Shown: positions 1 through 10,081 of the stretch, piece after piece
How positions within the stretch are numbered: the stretch's first letter is position 1
Layout: the number at the start of each line of letters is the position of its first letter
Origin: Pilatotrama ljubarskyi
Taxonomy: Eukaryota; Basidiomycota; Agaricomycetes; Polyporales; Polyporaceae
Direction of reading: 5' to 3'
DNA: 64,000 bases
NCBI GenBank assembly: GCA_022385805.1
Contig: MU277678.1
Location: forward strand, 541,413-605,412
The notes under the pieces: generated by a model
The model's input: the letters and a program-made list of their open reading frames with translations, nothing else
The model's database searches: none
What the model was told of the DNA's origin: nothing
Position numbers and translations under genes: made by a program

Positions 1-578
1 CGCCGAAACCAAAAGCCGCGCAGCTCGCCCGACCGACACCCGTTCCGCCTGCTGCGCGCAGGCGCTACGAAGCCGTGTTCAATGGAAATGTCATAGCTAA
101 GCGGCAGGTAGAACGCGCAAAGTCCCCTCCGTCTTCGCGGAAGCCGCGACAGGCGGCAGGATGGCGTGGTTTGTCGGTCGATCTCATCACCAATCCGGAG
201 GAGGTTGCGAGCGCCCCGTCGCGCTCTGGCTCGGTCGACGAAGTCGTCAGCGCGGAGGAGCGACTGGACGGTGCGGTGGTCCGCGCGATATGGAGGTTGT
301 CGCGGCTGAAGAGGGAGACGCTGCGCGTCATATGGTCAGTCCATGTTCCGCCCCATGCCTTGCCTCATGTTCTGCGGTGCTGAGACGAGACCTCCTTTGT
401 GCGTAGGACGGAATGCGACCCGGCGGGCACGGGTTCACTGGACAGAGAGGCGTTCGTGAAGGGCATGTGGCGAATTGACGAGGAGCTGCGTAAAGCGCAG
501 ATGCACCAGCATCTCTCGCCGCGGATGTACGTCAAGCAACCGAAGCCGACGCATCCTCCTAGGCCGATCTTACGATAA
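1..578 (+). CDS. EH-domain (Irs4/REPS-like) protein, 3' end only
   Basis: This is the C-terminal end of a gene that begins before the window. Exons are <1-334 and 407-578; the joined frame ends with TAA at 576-578. The visible part (about 168 residues) runs from a basic stretch through a conserved segment (WRGLSVDLITNPEE, then DERL-type residues and AVVRAIWRLSRLKRETL) into an EF-hand-like loop (CDPAGTGSLDREAF) and KGMWRIDEELR. EH domains bind NPF peptides in endocytosis and membrane or phosphoinositide signalling; in fungi a C-terminal EH domain is known in Irs4/Tax4-type proteins. The splice (TG|gtcagt to gcgtag|G) rebuilds a Trp codon at the conserved position. The EH assignment rests on the EF-hand-like loop and the FVKGMW segment. 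The N-terminal part and exact orthology cannot be seen. Confidence 0.72.
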
Positions 579-1063
579 CCGCAGCGCCGTTCGAGCTCCT
601 GCCGTACTCTTCACGCGAATGCTCGCGTCGGTTGCCGCTTGGACTGGATTGAGGTTGGCTGGACTGTATCATCACAAGTACTTTCGTTGAGGTTACGTCG
701 ATACTACGCTCTTTTTCTGTCGCTCGAAGATCTCACGTAGAACCTAATGCTATACCCCCTCGTCGCGCTGTGCTATATGGTGCTTTCACGACGGCTGTTG
801 AGTGAACTTGGCAGAGGAAGCGGCAAGGAAGCGGACATGCATGCACGTCGCCAGTTGTTGCGCGTCCCGGTGCGGGTGGTCTGACGCACGCGCGCGGCGC
901 GCGAGCTCAAGTAGACGGTCATGACCATGCGCAGACGGGAAGCACAAGCTCAAGCCTGCACCAGTATCACCAGCCACATCCTCCCCTGAGCTCTTCCGCT
1001 CACCTCATCCGCTCGCAGTGCCTCTGAACTAGAGCACCGAATCACAAACTACGACCGCACAAT
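579..1063. other. Intergenic, no gene seen
   Basis: Spacer between the EH-domain gene and CAB5, both on the plus strand. It should hold the 3' UTR of the first and the promoter of the second. Short open frames here are not protein-like. Confidence 0.6.
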
Positions 1064-1952
1064 ATGCTAGGTATGTCTCCTAGGCGTTGTACCTTCCGCA
1101 GCCGTGCCTCGCGGGCAAGACGTTGACCAAACCACTCGCACCCACAGTTATCGGCCTCACAGGCGGGATCGCCACCGGAAAGTCCACCGTATCCTCTCTC
1201 CTGCGCGCACACGGCCTGCCTATCGTTGACGCAGACGTACTCGCGCGCAAAGTCGTCGAGCCCGGCACGCCCGCGCTCGCTCAGATCGCGCATGTGTTCG
1301 GGTCCGACGTCCTCCGCGCGGACGGCACGCTCGACCGCGCGCGACTCGGCGCCATCGTCTTCGTGGACGAGGAAAAGCGGCGGAAGCTTAACGCGATCGT
1401 GCACCCCGCCGTGCGCCGGGAGATGTTCTGGAGCGTGCTGAGGTGTTGGTGGCAGGGCGAGCGCGTGTGCATCCTCGACGTGCCCCTCCTCATCGAAGGT
1501 GGGCTGTGGAAATGGGTCGCGAAGGTGGTCGTCGTGTATTGGTGAGTCCTCTGCTTGTCTGTGAACTAGGAACCCCACGGCCGCTCTCTACACTGGGGCT
1601 TACGCGTCCCACTCGCCCCTCCTGCAGTTCTGCCGAAATCCAACTGCAGCGGCTCATGAAGCGCGACAACTCGTCCAGAGCGGACGCATCCTCCAGACTG
1701 AACGCCCAGCTGCCTATCACGGAGAAGGTCCAGTACGCCGATATCGTCATCGACAATTCGGGCTCGCTGCAGGACCTCGAGCGCCAGGTGGACCAGCTCG
1801 TCCAGAGACTCCTGAAGGACGCAGGCTGGTCGTGGCGGATCAGCTGGCTCTTCCCGCCGTGGGGCGTTGCGTCTGCAATCTGGACGCTGAGCTGGAGGGC
1901 GTTGCGCCGCTCGCGAAAGTCAGGCTCCCGCAAAAGGTCTAGTAGACGTTGA
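1064..1952 (+). CDS. CAB5: Dephospho-CoA kinase
   Basis: Phosphorylates dephospho-CoA at the ribose 3'-OH, the last step of coenzyme A synthesis. Exons: 1064-1070, 1148-1541, 1628-1952; 241 residues. The first coding exon is only 7 nt (ATG CTA G); splicing gives MLVIGLTGGIATGKST, the P-loop characteristic of CoaE/DPCK, and it sits at the N-terminus as in the family. Downstream are the conserved DADxLAR segment (IVDADVLARKV), the HPxVR segment (VHPAVRREM), a D-x-P-L-L motif (ILDVPLLIEGG) and the lid-type QLQRLMKRD region. The second splice (TG|gtgagt to gcag|T) makes the Cys codon in VVVYCSAE. The C-terminus adds a hydrophobic, Trp-rich segment followed by a basic RKSGSRKRSSRR tail, which may associate with membrane; this is inference. 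The 7-nt exon makes the true start easy to miss. Confidence 0.93.
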
Positions 1953-2232
1953 GCCATCTCGCCTCGTTCCTACTCGTCTTGTCCTGTACCATTTGCGGAT
2001 TGTACTGTACCATGCTATCGATCTTCCCTGCGCACTCTTGCGCACATTAGTGTGCCCATGATTACGCTGGAAAGCAGCCTACGGATACGGTGGACAATGC
2101 GCCAGTTAGGGAACAGTGACATCGATGTGCATTCCAAACAACACAGTAACGTAGCAGGACACAAGCCAATGCGAAATCAGTCCGACGACCTCACCCACAA
2201 TCATACCAGCCTCCCCCTCGGGGCAGGACAGA

Positions 2233-3833
2233 CTAGCGGGCACCGACAGCTGCCCCACGTCGTCCACGACCGCCACCACGCCTGCCGTAACCTCCCCAAC
2301 CACCCACGTACGCGCCCGGACCCATCAGACCAACGCCACCAGGCTCGCCGAAGGTTGCGACGTTCCGCTCCCGTTCCTCCTCGCGACGGTTGCGTCCGCC
2401 TCCCCGACGTCCGCCGCGGCCACGCCCATCCGAAGACGGGCCGTTGCTGCCAGACGACAAAGAGTCGAAGAATGACTTCTTCGGGTTGTACGCAACGGGG
2501 CGATCTTCCTCTTTCTTCTCACTGTCTTCGTCAACCTTAGTCTCGCCATCTGCCGCGTCAGCCTCGTCGTTCTTCGGCGTTCCACGAGGGGAGGGCGCGA
2601 GGGCAGCCTTGTCAAAGCGGGCATTCGAGCTTTCGAAGTCGAAGTCTGTGGCAGGGACCCTAATATCACCCGCCTTTGCCTCCTGTCCGTGCCCACGGCC
2701 ACCGCGACGACCGCCACGGTGATGCTGATTGCTGCCATTTGCAGTGTTCGCATTGGACACTCGCAGGTCGCCAAGTGCGCGCTCAACGCTCTCGAGGGAG
2801 GCCGTTGCCGAGTTCACCGCCTGGTTCCGAGCGGTACGCGGGGGTGCTGCGGCGGCCCCGTTGACTTGTGGTGGAGCTGCAGCTGACTGACCAGCTTGCT
2901 GAGAGCCGGAAGCCTGCCCAGCCTGCTGGTATGCCTGTTGCTGTCGTGGCGGCACCTGAGTCTGTTGTTGAGACTGCTGTTGTTGTACGGCAGCGGGAAC
3001 TTGCTGCTGGTAGGAAGGGGAGCCGTACTGAGGGTAAGAGGGAGCCGCTTGAGGCGCTGATGCCTAAACGCGTGAAGTGTCAGTGACAGCTCTAGACACG
3101 TCAATATATAGCCAACGATAGTCAGAAGGAAGGCAACGGGTTATCCACATGATTGTATGCGCTCTCGGACAATCGAGCATTTGCTCGTTACATCCGTTAA
3201 TGGTTTCATCATAGGCTACGACTCGCCACGACGTAGAATGGGTACTCACACCAAGGACAGCGGGATCATCGTGCACGTTCCTCCGCTGCGGTGCAGTCTC
3301 GTCGACAGCAAGATCCTTCACTTCAGACGCGCGGAATATGATGTAGGTGTACGGTTCTTGGACAGGGGGAATGTACTGGTCTGCAGGCCTGCGATTACGA
3401 CTCGTCAGTATGTCTGTGGCAATGCGCTAGGCGACTTGAGAGGACAAAGGTCAGAAGGAAGGCAACGGAAGCATCCACACAATGGTTATGCGCTCTCGGA
3501 CAATTCGAGCCGTGGCTCATTTACATCCGTGATGGTTTCATCACTTGTGCACATCGTATGAGACGTTGTGCTCACCTTCGCGTCTCGGTTCCCATAGAGT
3601 ACACTGTGTGGCGCAATGGCTCAGTAACTCGACAAGGGGACCTAGAACGCAGGCGACTCACCATTCGAGAGCTGGATGGTCGACGCAACGGGGTCGATGC
3701 CCGCAAGAATACCTCTGTATCGTACATCTGAGTGAGAAATGAGAGAGATGGGCTTTCTGAGGGCGCCTCGTCAGCATATGCCTGTACGAGAGGGGCAGAG
3801 AGCGATGTACCCGATGAAACTGAGGGCAGCCAT
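2233..3833 (-). CDS. SCD6: Scd6/LSM14 family mRNP protein
   Basis: RNA-binding translational repressor and decapping activator of P-bodies. Exons on the minus strand: 3833-3811, 3756-3662, 3603-3576, 3388-3250, 3063-2233; 371 residues. Residues 1-95 form the LSm14 domain: FIGKPISLISHSDVRY, the RGILAGIDP turn, and PPVQEPYTYIIFR ending in VKDL. A Gln/Pro-rich linker follows, then the diagnostic trio: DFDF box (about 234-240), FFD box (YNPKKSFFDSLSSG, about 287-300) and TFG box (NVATFGEPGG, about 329-338). RGG stretches lie around the boxes (HHRGGRRGGRG, GRGGRRGGGRNRR, YGRRGGGRGRRG). Exon 3 is a 28-nt microexon. The first donor reads gtacat. Introns 3 and 4 are nearly equal in length and share about 95 nt of similar sequence (separate entries). 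It diverges from PGS1 across 179 bp. Confidence 0.95.
3064..3249 (-). repeat. SCD6 intron 4, homologous to intron 3
   Basis: This 186-nt intron lies between a Gly and an Ala codon (phase 0). Its core at about 3121-3213 matches the core of intron 3 with long identical blocks: gtcagaaggaaggcaacgg, tatgcgctctcggacaat, ttacatccgt and atggtttcatca. The core lies at a similar distance from the donor in both introns. The similarity cannot be due to coding constraint. Confidence 0.85.
3389..3575 (-). repeat. SCD6 intron 3, homologous to intron 4
   Basis: This 187-nt intron is in phase 2 (splits an Arg codon). Its core at about 3450-3543 matches intron 4 at an estimated 80 percent or more by eye. The flanking exons (28 nt and 139 nt) are not similar to each other, so this is a duplicated intron and not a duplicated exon-intron unit. 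Confidence 0.85.
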
Positions 3834-4012
3834 GGTGATGAAAGAAAGGTAGACGCAAATCTGAGGCAAGGCCTGCGGCAGCGTGTAACCATTCCGGTCT
3901 CCGGCACTTCCCGTTCCCACGGTCGCCTCCGTAGGCGCTTCTCATGAGCGCCTAGCTCGGATGACGCTTGACGGCAGCACTGCTCGCGACGTTGACCCAC
4001 TGCTCGAGCTCG
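3834..4012. promoter_or_regulatory. Divergent promoter SCD6 / PGS1
   Basis: The start codons of SCD6 (minus) and PGS1 (plus) are 179 bp apart, so both promoters and 5' leaders share this stretch. No clear TATA box is visible. Confidence 0.6.
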
Positions 4013-5873
4013 ATGTTCGGCACGGCGCGCAATGCGCTCTCTCGATCCAGCCTGCGGCTTTATTCGGCCATTCTTCCTGTGGCCGCCACTCACAGGCCAC
4101 GCAAGCTCTCGACTGATTCCTTTGATCCTACCATCCGCCAGTTCCTGGTTAAGCTCGCGGAACACCAGCCATGCTTCTCCTTGAGCTCTTCCGACGTTTC
4201 AATCCTCCATGAGCCACGGGTATTCTATCGGACACTACTAGTACGCTGTATATTGCAAGTGACCTTCAGTTCTAGTATTGATGATTCACATAGAATATGA
4301 TACGAACAGCGCGACATAGAATATTCTTGTCTTCACTTTACATAGGCTCGGAAGACGTCGAGCTGGTACATACCCACTTTCACTCTTGGTTGTGCTTGAT
4401 GCTTACAGTGCCTTGAAGATAGATGCCTTACATACATCACTTCGTAATAACCCTGCTCTGCACATTTACCTGCATCTCGACCTGAACCGCTCTACTCGCC
4501 CGGGACCGGACTCCGCCGTCCACATACTACTGCCGCTTTTGCGCCAATATCCAGACAGGGTGCATGTCCACCTTTTCCGGAGTCCGAAGTTGAAAGGCAT
4601 CATGGCTCGTCTCGTACCTCCAAGATTCAATGAAGGATGGGGCACCTGGCACCCCAAGGTCTACGGTGCCGACGACACCTTGATGATTTCCGGGTAAGGG
4701 AGTACGTCTCAAGTGTATACAGGCCCAAGCCTAGTCTAACGCGTCTTTACAGTGCGAACTTAAACACGTCGTATTTCACCAACCGCCAGGATCGCTACCT
4801 GCAGTTTACCAATCAGACCCGCCTAGCCGACTACTGTTTCGGCTTCCTGCAGGCGTCCTCGACGTTCTCCTACACCCTCCTTCCCTCCCCCGACTCTTCT
4901 GAGGGCTACGTCTTGCATTGGCCTGATGTGGGCACCCGCCCGTACCGTATAGAGGCGAAGGCACAGCAAGCCCTTACGGCGTTCCAGAGTGCTCAGCACC
5001 TTGCTTCATCTGCGACTCCAGTCCCCGGGACAGAGAAGAATTCTCCTCTCCGCGCAGAAGACGAACACGATGTACTCGTATTCCCGGTGATTCAAGCGGG
5101 GCAGTTCAACATCAGGGAGGAAGAGCGGTGTTTGAGCCTTCTCTTCCGTGAGCTCTCGACCCAGCAATCGCCCCAATTACCAGGGGCATCGAAATACGAC
5201 GGGCCTTTGATCGACCTGACCAGTGGTTACTTCGCACTCTACAAGCCGTACCAGCAAGCGATGATCAATTCGCGCCTCGCGTATAGGATCCTCGCGGCCA
5301 GTCCAAGGGTAGGCGCTTTGTCACCGCTAGCTTCTCACTATATGCTGACTTCGGGGGCCCAGGCGAACGGATTTTATGGTTCAAAGGGTATATCTGGACG
5401 CATCCCAGAGGCCTACACACTGTTCGAGCGGCGATTTATGAGAGCCGTGCGTGCAGCCGGGAAAGAGTGGCCCCAAGACTCCTTGGATGTCGCCCCTGGT
5501 GTGCAGGTGAACGAGTGGGAACAGGATGGATGGACATACCATGCGAAAGGTACACTGTCATCCCCGACCGAGATTCGGCTTCCGGTTCGCTTATCTGTAA
5601 TCCATAGGCATCTGGGTTCGTCCAACTCCATCTTCGGCCCCCGCCTTGACTCTCTTTGGGTCGACAAATCTCAATGCGCGCTCCGCCAACCTCGACACCG
5701 AGCTGTCCTTCGTACTCGCAACGACATCCTCGGCGCTCCGCCAACGCCTTGCAGATGAAGTAGATGGACTTCGCGCACACGCGCGCGCATGGCGTGGCGC
5801 AGGCAACTCCGAGGAGAGGAGAGTGCGTCTGGGAACGCGGGCTTTAGTCGGTCTAGTGGGAGGCATGCTGTAG
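4013..5873 (+). CDS. PGS1: Phosphatidylglycerophosphate synthase, mitochondrial
   Basis: Makes phosphatidylglycerol phosphate from CDP-diacylglycerol and glycerol-3-phosphate, the committed step to cardiolipin at the inner mitochondrial membrane. Exons: 4013-4240, 4294-4365, 4419-4693, 4753-5308, 5363-5549, 5608-5873; 527 residues. The N-terminus is basic and Ser/Ala-rich (RNALSRSSLRLYS), fitting a targeting peptide. ARHRIFLSSLYIGSEDVEL is the conserved family start. The first HKD motif is TWHPKVYGADD (H about 178, K 180, D 185), followed by SGANLNTSYF. The second is split by the last intron: YHAKG joined to IWV, then TLFGSTNLNARS. Intron 2 uses the acceptor cttgaag|ATA because only that keeps frame (ELIDALHTSLRNN). 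Intron 4 (5309-5362) is a multiple of three without a stop, so read-through would also stay open, but removing it gives the expected ASPRANGFYG. Confidence 0.95.
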
Positions 5874-6389
5874 CAAAGCGGGTTGTTCCAGCTGCTCGTA
5901 TGCAAGCATTCTGCAATGTGACAGGCGCGGAGATTAAAGTGGGAAACGCAGTGTCTGACGTCGGCGCAAGCTGCCAGAGTACGTGCTGTCCGGGTGACGA
6001 CGGCGAGTGCCCAAAAGCTCCGACGCTCTCGTTACCACGGAAGGGCGTGCTTTCCGCTGCGTCTACGAAGCTACCGATGGTGCGGTTCAATGTGACACAT
6101 CTTTCGCCAACAGATAGTGCGAGCGCATGCTGAATTGTTCAAGCGAAGCGTCCAGTATAATTCATCCATCCGCGAGTAATGCATCCTTTGCATTGATTCG
6201 TACCTCGGCATACAGTCTGAGAAGTGCTCTAGTGGAGTCGAAGTTTCCTAGGACACGGTGGATGGTGCGAGCCGAAGCTTGGCAGGTCCATGGTTGGTAG
6301 TGTGAGGAAAGCGGAGATAATGTCGCAACAATTATGAATGGCAACTATGCGCAGACGGTCCTTGGGTCTCGTCTAAGTCCTGCGTCGTT
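5874..6389. other. Convergent spacer PGS1 / DTD1
   Basis: Holds the 3' ends of PGS1 (plus) and DTD1 (minus). I see no gene or clear repeat in it. Confidence 0.6.
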
Positions 6390-7478
6390 CTACTCCTGAG
6401 TTCGCGCATCCTCGGCTGCGATGGCTGGTTCAGCTGGGGTGGCCGTCTCTGACCGATTCGACCCAGCTCCTTTGACAGGCGTTTTCCTGGACGCAGCGGT
6501 TGGCCCCTCTTCGACATATTCGAACTTCCTGGAGTCCAAAGTGAACGTTACTGGGCCCTACGGACGTGCGATATTTGTCAGAAAAACCCTGGCATTTCCC
6601 AGTAGACCAAAGATGACAAAAAGCATAGTGTCCAGGCATGAGCATCACTCACCTCGTTTGTAAGGCGAACGTCCATCATAGCACCGAATCGCCCATCTAT
6701 TCACAGGAAGGATTGATATCAGCGAGACAGAAATAACCTCCCGAGTCCCATGTCGAGCAGTAAAAAGTCCGGTGCGACTGAATGACATCGACGCACCTTT
6801 GATTTTCTCGGGCCTATACAGTTCGCTCATCCGCTTCAGGAAAGAGCCGTACAAGTCCCGGGAGGGGCCTGAGGCCTGAGAGGAACGTGCGGTGAGCCGG
6901 CGGGTGAGGGCGGACACTCCAGTCAGTAAAGCCTTGCTGACACTATACACACTAAGAAACATGGATACCATGGCACGGTGGAAATCGGGCTTTCCTTTGG
7001 ACGTGTTGGCGAATAGCGTGAACTGCGAGACACAGAGGACCTCGCCATCTATATCCTTGACATTTCTCTTCCACATTGCGCCCGAGGATTCGTCAGGGAA
7101 GACCTTAAGCGATAGACTGCGGGGCAGATCGCATGCTGACAATCAGTACGGAGACCATAGACAGATGGAGACTGAGCAGATAGACTTCGGGACGCACATC
7201 TGCTTTGCTAATGTCTCCAGATCGGTCGCAGTATCATCTGTTCTGTGCGTGAGTGAAAACTCAGCAACATCATTCAAGCATTGAATACGATAGAACCGAG
7301 TGACCTCGTCCGATACCAACTAGGACCATTAGGCCTCGACCTATGGACGAGATGACCTCGTTGTCCACTTCACGTCGGGGGTGTGAATCGCTACTGTGAG
7401 ATGTTGAACAGACGTAGATGACAGACTTTACACACCAGTTACTGATGCCGAGCTGACCCGCTGTACGATGGCACGCAT
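6390..7478 (-). CDS. DTD1: D-aminoacyl-tRNA deacylase
   Basis: Removes D-amino acids mis-attached to tRNA (DTD family proofreading). Exons on the minus strand: 7478-7436, 7367-7305, 7237-7198, 7116-6969, 6875-6797, 6696-6653, 6557-6390; 194 residues. The joined product begins MRAIVQRVSSASVTV, typical of the family, continues through SSIGRGLMVLVGIG and LSLKVFPDESSG, carries the signature VSQFTLFA with the following GKPDFHRAM, and ends the fold with DGRFGAMMDV and the second signature EGPVTFTLDSR. The normal DTD ends near there; about 45 extra residues, low-complexity and Ala/Thr/Glu-rich, follow to TAG. Seven small exons, all phases consistent. Intron 4 (6968-6876) is 93 nt, a multiple of three and stop-free, so an automatic model could keep 31 false residues. 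It diverges from the cyclophilin gene. Confidence 0.93.
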
Positions 7479-7728
7479 CCTGGCAGAGTCTTACTCGATG
7501 CCGAGCTTAAGCAGCGCGGCCGTGCCAATGAGATGTCGCGGACGCCGAGGGTAACTGACGCGGGTGTGGTAGAACGCTTGTGGAGGGCGAATATGGGTGC
7601 CGTTGTGGGAATGCCAGGACCCGCGCGGCGCGCGCCAGGAGCCACTCTGCTCTCTCCCTCATCGTCTGACCGAGCGATCACACATCTACTGCCACCGCAG
7701 ACCTTCTGTACTCGAAGAAAGAGGGATC
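7479..7728. promoter_or_regulatory. Divergent promoter DTD1 / PPIL1
   Basis: 250 bp separate the two start codons on opposite strands. No recognisable TATA box. Confidence 0.55.
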
Positions 7729-8479
7729 ATGGATTCCGTGGTACTAGAAACGAGTATGGGGGACATTCAGCTCGAACTTTACTGGGAACATGCGCCTCGA
7801 GTAGGTCCGACCGCGCATTCTTGGAGCGTCCAGAACCACTAGCTGACTGGAGTCTGCGATAGACATGCAAGAACTTTGCTGAGCTTGCAAAGCGGGGATA
7901 CTACAACGGGGTGGTTTTTCATCGAATCATTGCCGTACGAGTCGATGTTCATTGCAGGGTTGATGCAGTCTCACTCGACCCGTGCCCATCCAGGACTTCA
8001 TGATACAGTCCGGTGATCCAACTGGAACTGGTCGCGGTGGGACGAGCATCTATGGGCAGAAATTGTACGTCTCTCGACTGCAAAGCTATGCCTTACCTGA
8101 CCACAGGCCAGCGAGGACGAGATTCATCCTGAGCTGCGTTTCACCGGTGCAGGCATCCTAGCAATGGCGAATTCTGGACCGAACACAAACGGTGCGATGG
8201 CCCCCCATAAACACATTTCCCTAGCTGATGCTCATGTCGACTGCAGGTTCGCAATTCTTCATAACCCTTGCGCCCACACCATACCTGGACAACAAGCATA
8301 CCATATTCGGCCGGGTTAGTGCAGGCATGCGCGTAGTTCAGCGGCTTGGTGCCGTGGCGACCGATGCCCAGGATCGGTATGTAATGTCGTAGTTCCTAGC
8401 CAGCTATCGTCACTGAGCACGCTCGACATTGCCAAGACCCCGAGAAGACGTGAAGATATACAAGGCGCGCGTCATCTAA
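7729..8479 (+). CDS. PPIL1: Peptidyl-prolyl isomerase, PPIL1-type cyclophilin
   Basis: Single-domain cyclophilin of the spliceosome-associated PPIL1 group. Exons: 7729-7800, 7863-7934, 7994-8064, 8112-8191, 8247-8376, 8437-8479; 155 residues, no targeting sequence. Motifs in order: [82 protein letters not shown] and [11 protein letters not shown]. The catalytic Arg (FHR) and the Phe and Gln of FMIQ are present. Where many cyclophilins have Trp (cyclosporin contact) this protein has Tyr (PTPYLDNKH), so weak cyclosporin binding is a reasonable inference. The last exon is 43 nt and is reached from the ATCG|gtatgt donor by the acceptor gccaag|A. Confidence 0.95.
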
Positions 8480-10081
8480 TGGGTGTTTCTGTCCCGGTAC
8501 TCTCCTGAGTGCTACCATGCGGCAGAGGTGCGATGGTATCAGAGTTTGGCCTTTGTGATACAGTATCTAACCGAGCATGCATGAATAACAGTCATCGACC
8601 AAGATGCCCCATGACGAGACATCCTACTGGCACCTCATCGTCCGGACCATGAGCGTATTTCTGTTCGGGAGATGTACGCTGCGCCTCGCAGCCTCGCATA
8701 TGTCGGAACGTTGGCGACGTTAGTCATGTTTCATCGTACCAGCGACATTCGTGGGACCAACGCGCGGACGCTCTGACTCATTGGATAGGACGAGCTCTGC
8801 AAACTCCTAGATGCAGACACGGCGGTGTCTTCGATGCATACGAAGGCTTTCTTTCAGATGTCGTGCCTATTCGCCTACTGAATTTGCGGCTTCGTAGAAA
8901 CTCAGTTGACGGCATTTCCCGCGATCTACGCCATACCGTGGTATGAACCCCGGACTACCATATGCGTGGCTCTTCCCGCTCTCGTGCCAGTACATCGGAG
9001 TTGTCGTGGAAGGCCCGGCATCGTCATGGGTGCACGCGCGATGCATGCGGCGAGCGAAGCCTGCCTTTCTCACGGCACTGAAGACAGGATGCGAGACTTC
9101 GTGATGCATCTGCTCCCTCGTCCGATTGGTCCACTGTCCCGCCCTTCGACGCTATCTGCGACGTCCTGCAAGAGTAACGGCACTCTCGAACGTTCCGAAG
9201 AGCTTTTATACGCTGCTCGTGAGCGCTGATCCTTGGCATTCGGGAGCGGCTGCGAGGCACTTGCCGTGTGCCTTTCGAGCCTTCATCCCTGCTCAACACC
9301 CTCGGGCTCCCTCAAGGACCAATGCAAAGCCTCCAAGTTGCATCAACCCTGGCGAGGCTTGCCCAGCCATAGCCTGTGTAGCTCATGGGCGATCTCGTGA
9401 GGCAGCTCAAGAGCAGATGCAGCATCGCAGGAACGGCTCGGGGTCGCTCGCCGCGCGAGGCCTGCGCCAGGTTGCTGGAGGTCGTGGCCTTGTGAGTCGG
9501 AGCTTGTGCGAGGCGAGAGAAGCTGACGCATGGCTTTTCTGATTACTTACGGGCACATCGAACCGCTATTTGCTGCGCTCAACGGTGCGCTGCCACTCAG
9601 GGTGACCCTGGGTGACCGACCCGGCACCGCGGATCGGACCCGCTCATTGGGAGACAGCACCGCAGTACCCGCGATACGGATGCATATCGATATCGCGATA
9701 CGAATGTCGAGATGTGTTCTGTTGGCGATGGTCTTGCAGTTCAGGGTTGCCCTTGTACCGGTTCTAGCATACAGACGCCGGGCAGTCCTCAGCCGGGGAG
9801 AGACCGCCTCGGGCGAGTGTCAACGGCGGCGACTCGATGCGCTTCCAAGAACAATTGATTACGCTTGACATGACTAGGCTATGTGCACGACCGTTTCCGA
9901 CATAATCATGATGAGATGCTTCTACAAGACAGGAGTCCGATGTACCAAAATGTGATAACAAATACTTATGAGGTCAACGAACCCGGACATGAGACGACGG
10001 CGAGACTCGATAGAAGACTGCACAACTACAGGGATCCGTGGATGATACAGTACACTGCCAGTGATGGAGGTAAGGAAAGGT
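8480..10081. other. Long convergent spacer, no gene seen
   Basis: 1.6 kb between the 3' ends of PPIL1 and CDC4. Open frames on both strands are short and not protein-like. A small AT-rich stretch with interleaved atatcgatatcgcgat lies near 9678-9705. This is longer than the other convergent gaps in the window. Confidence 0.55.
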
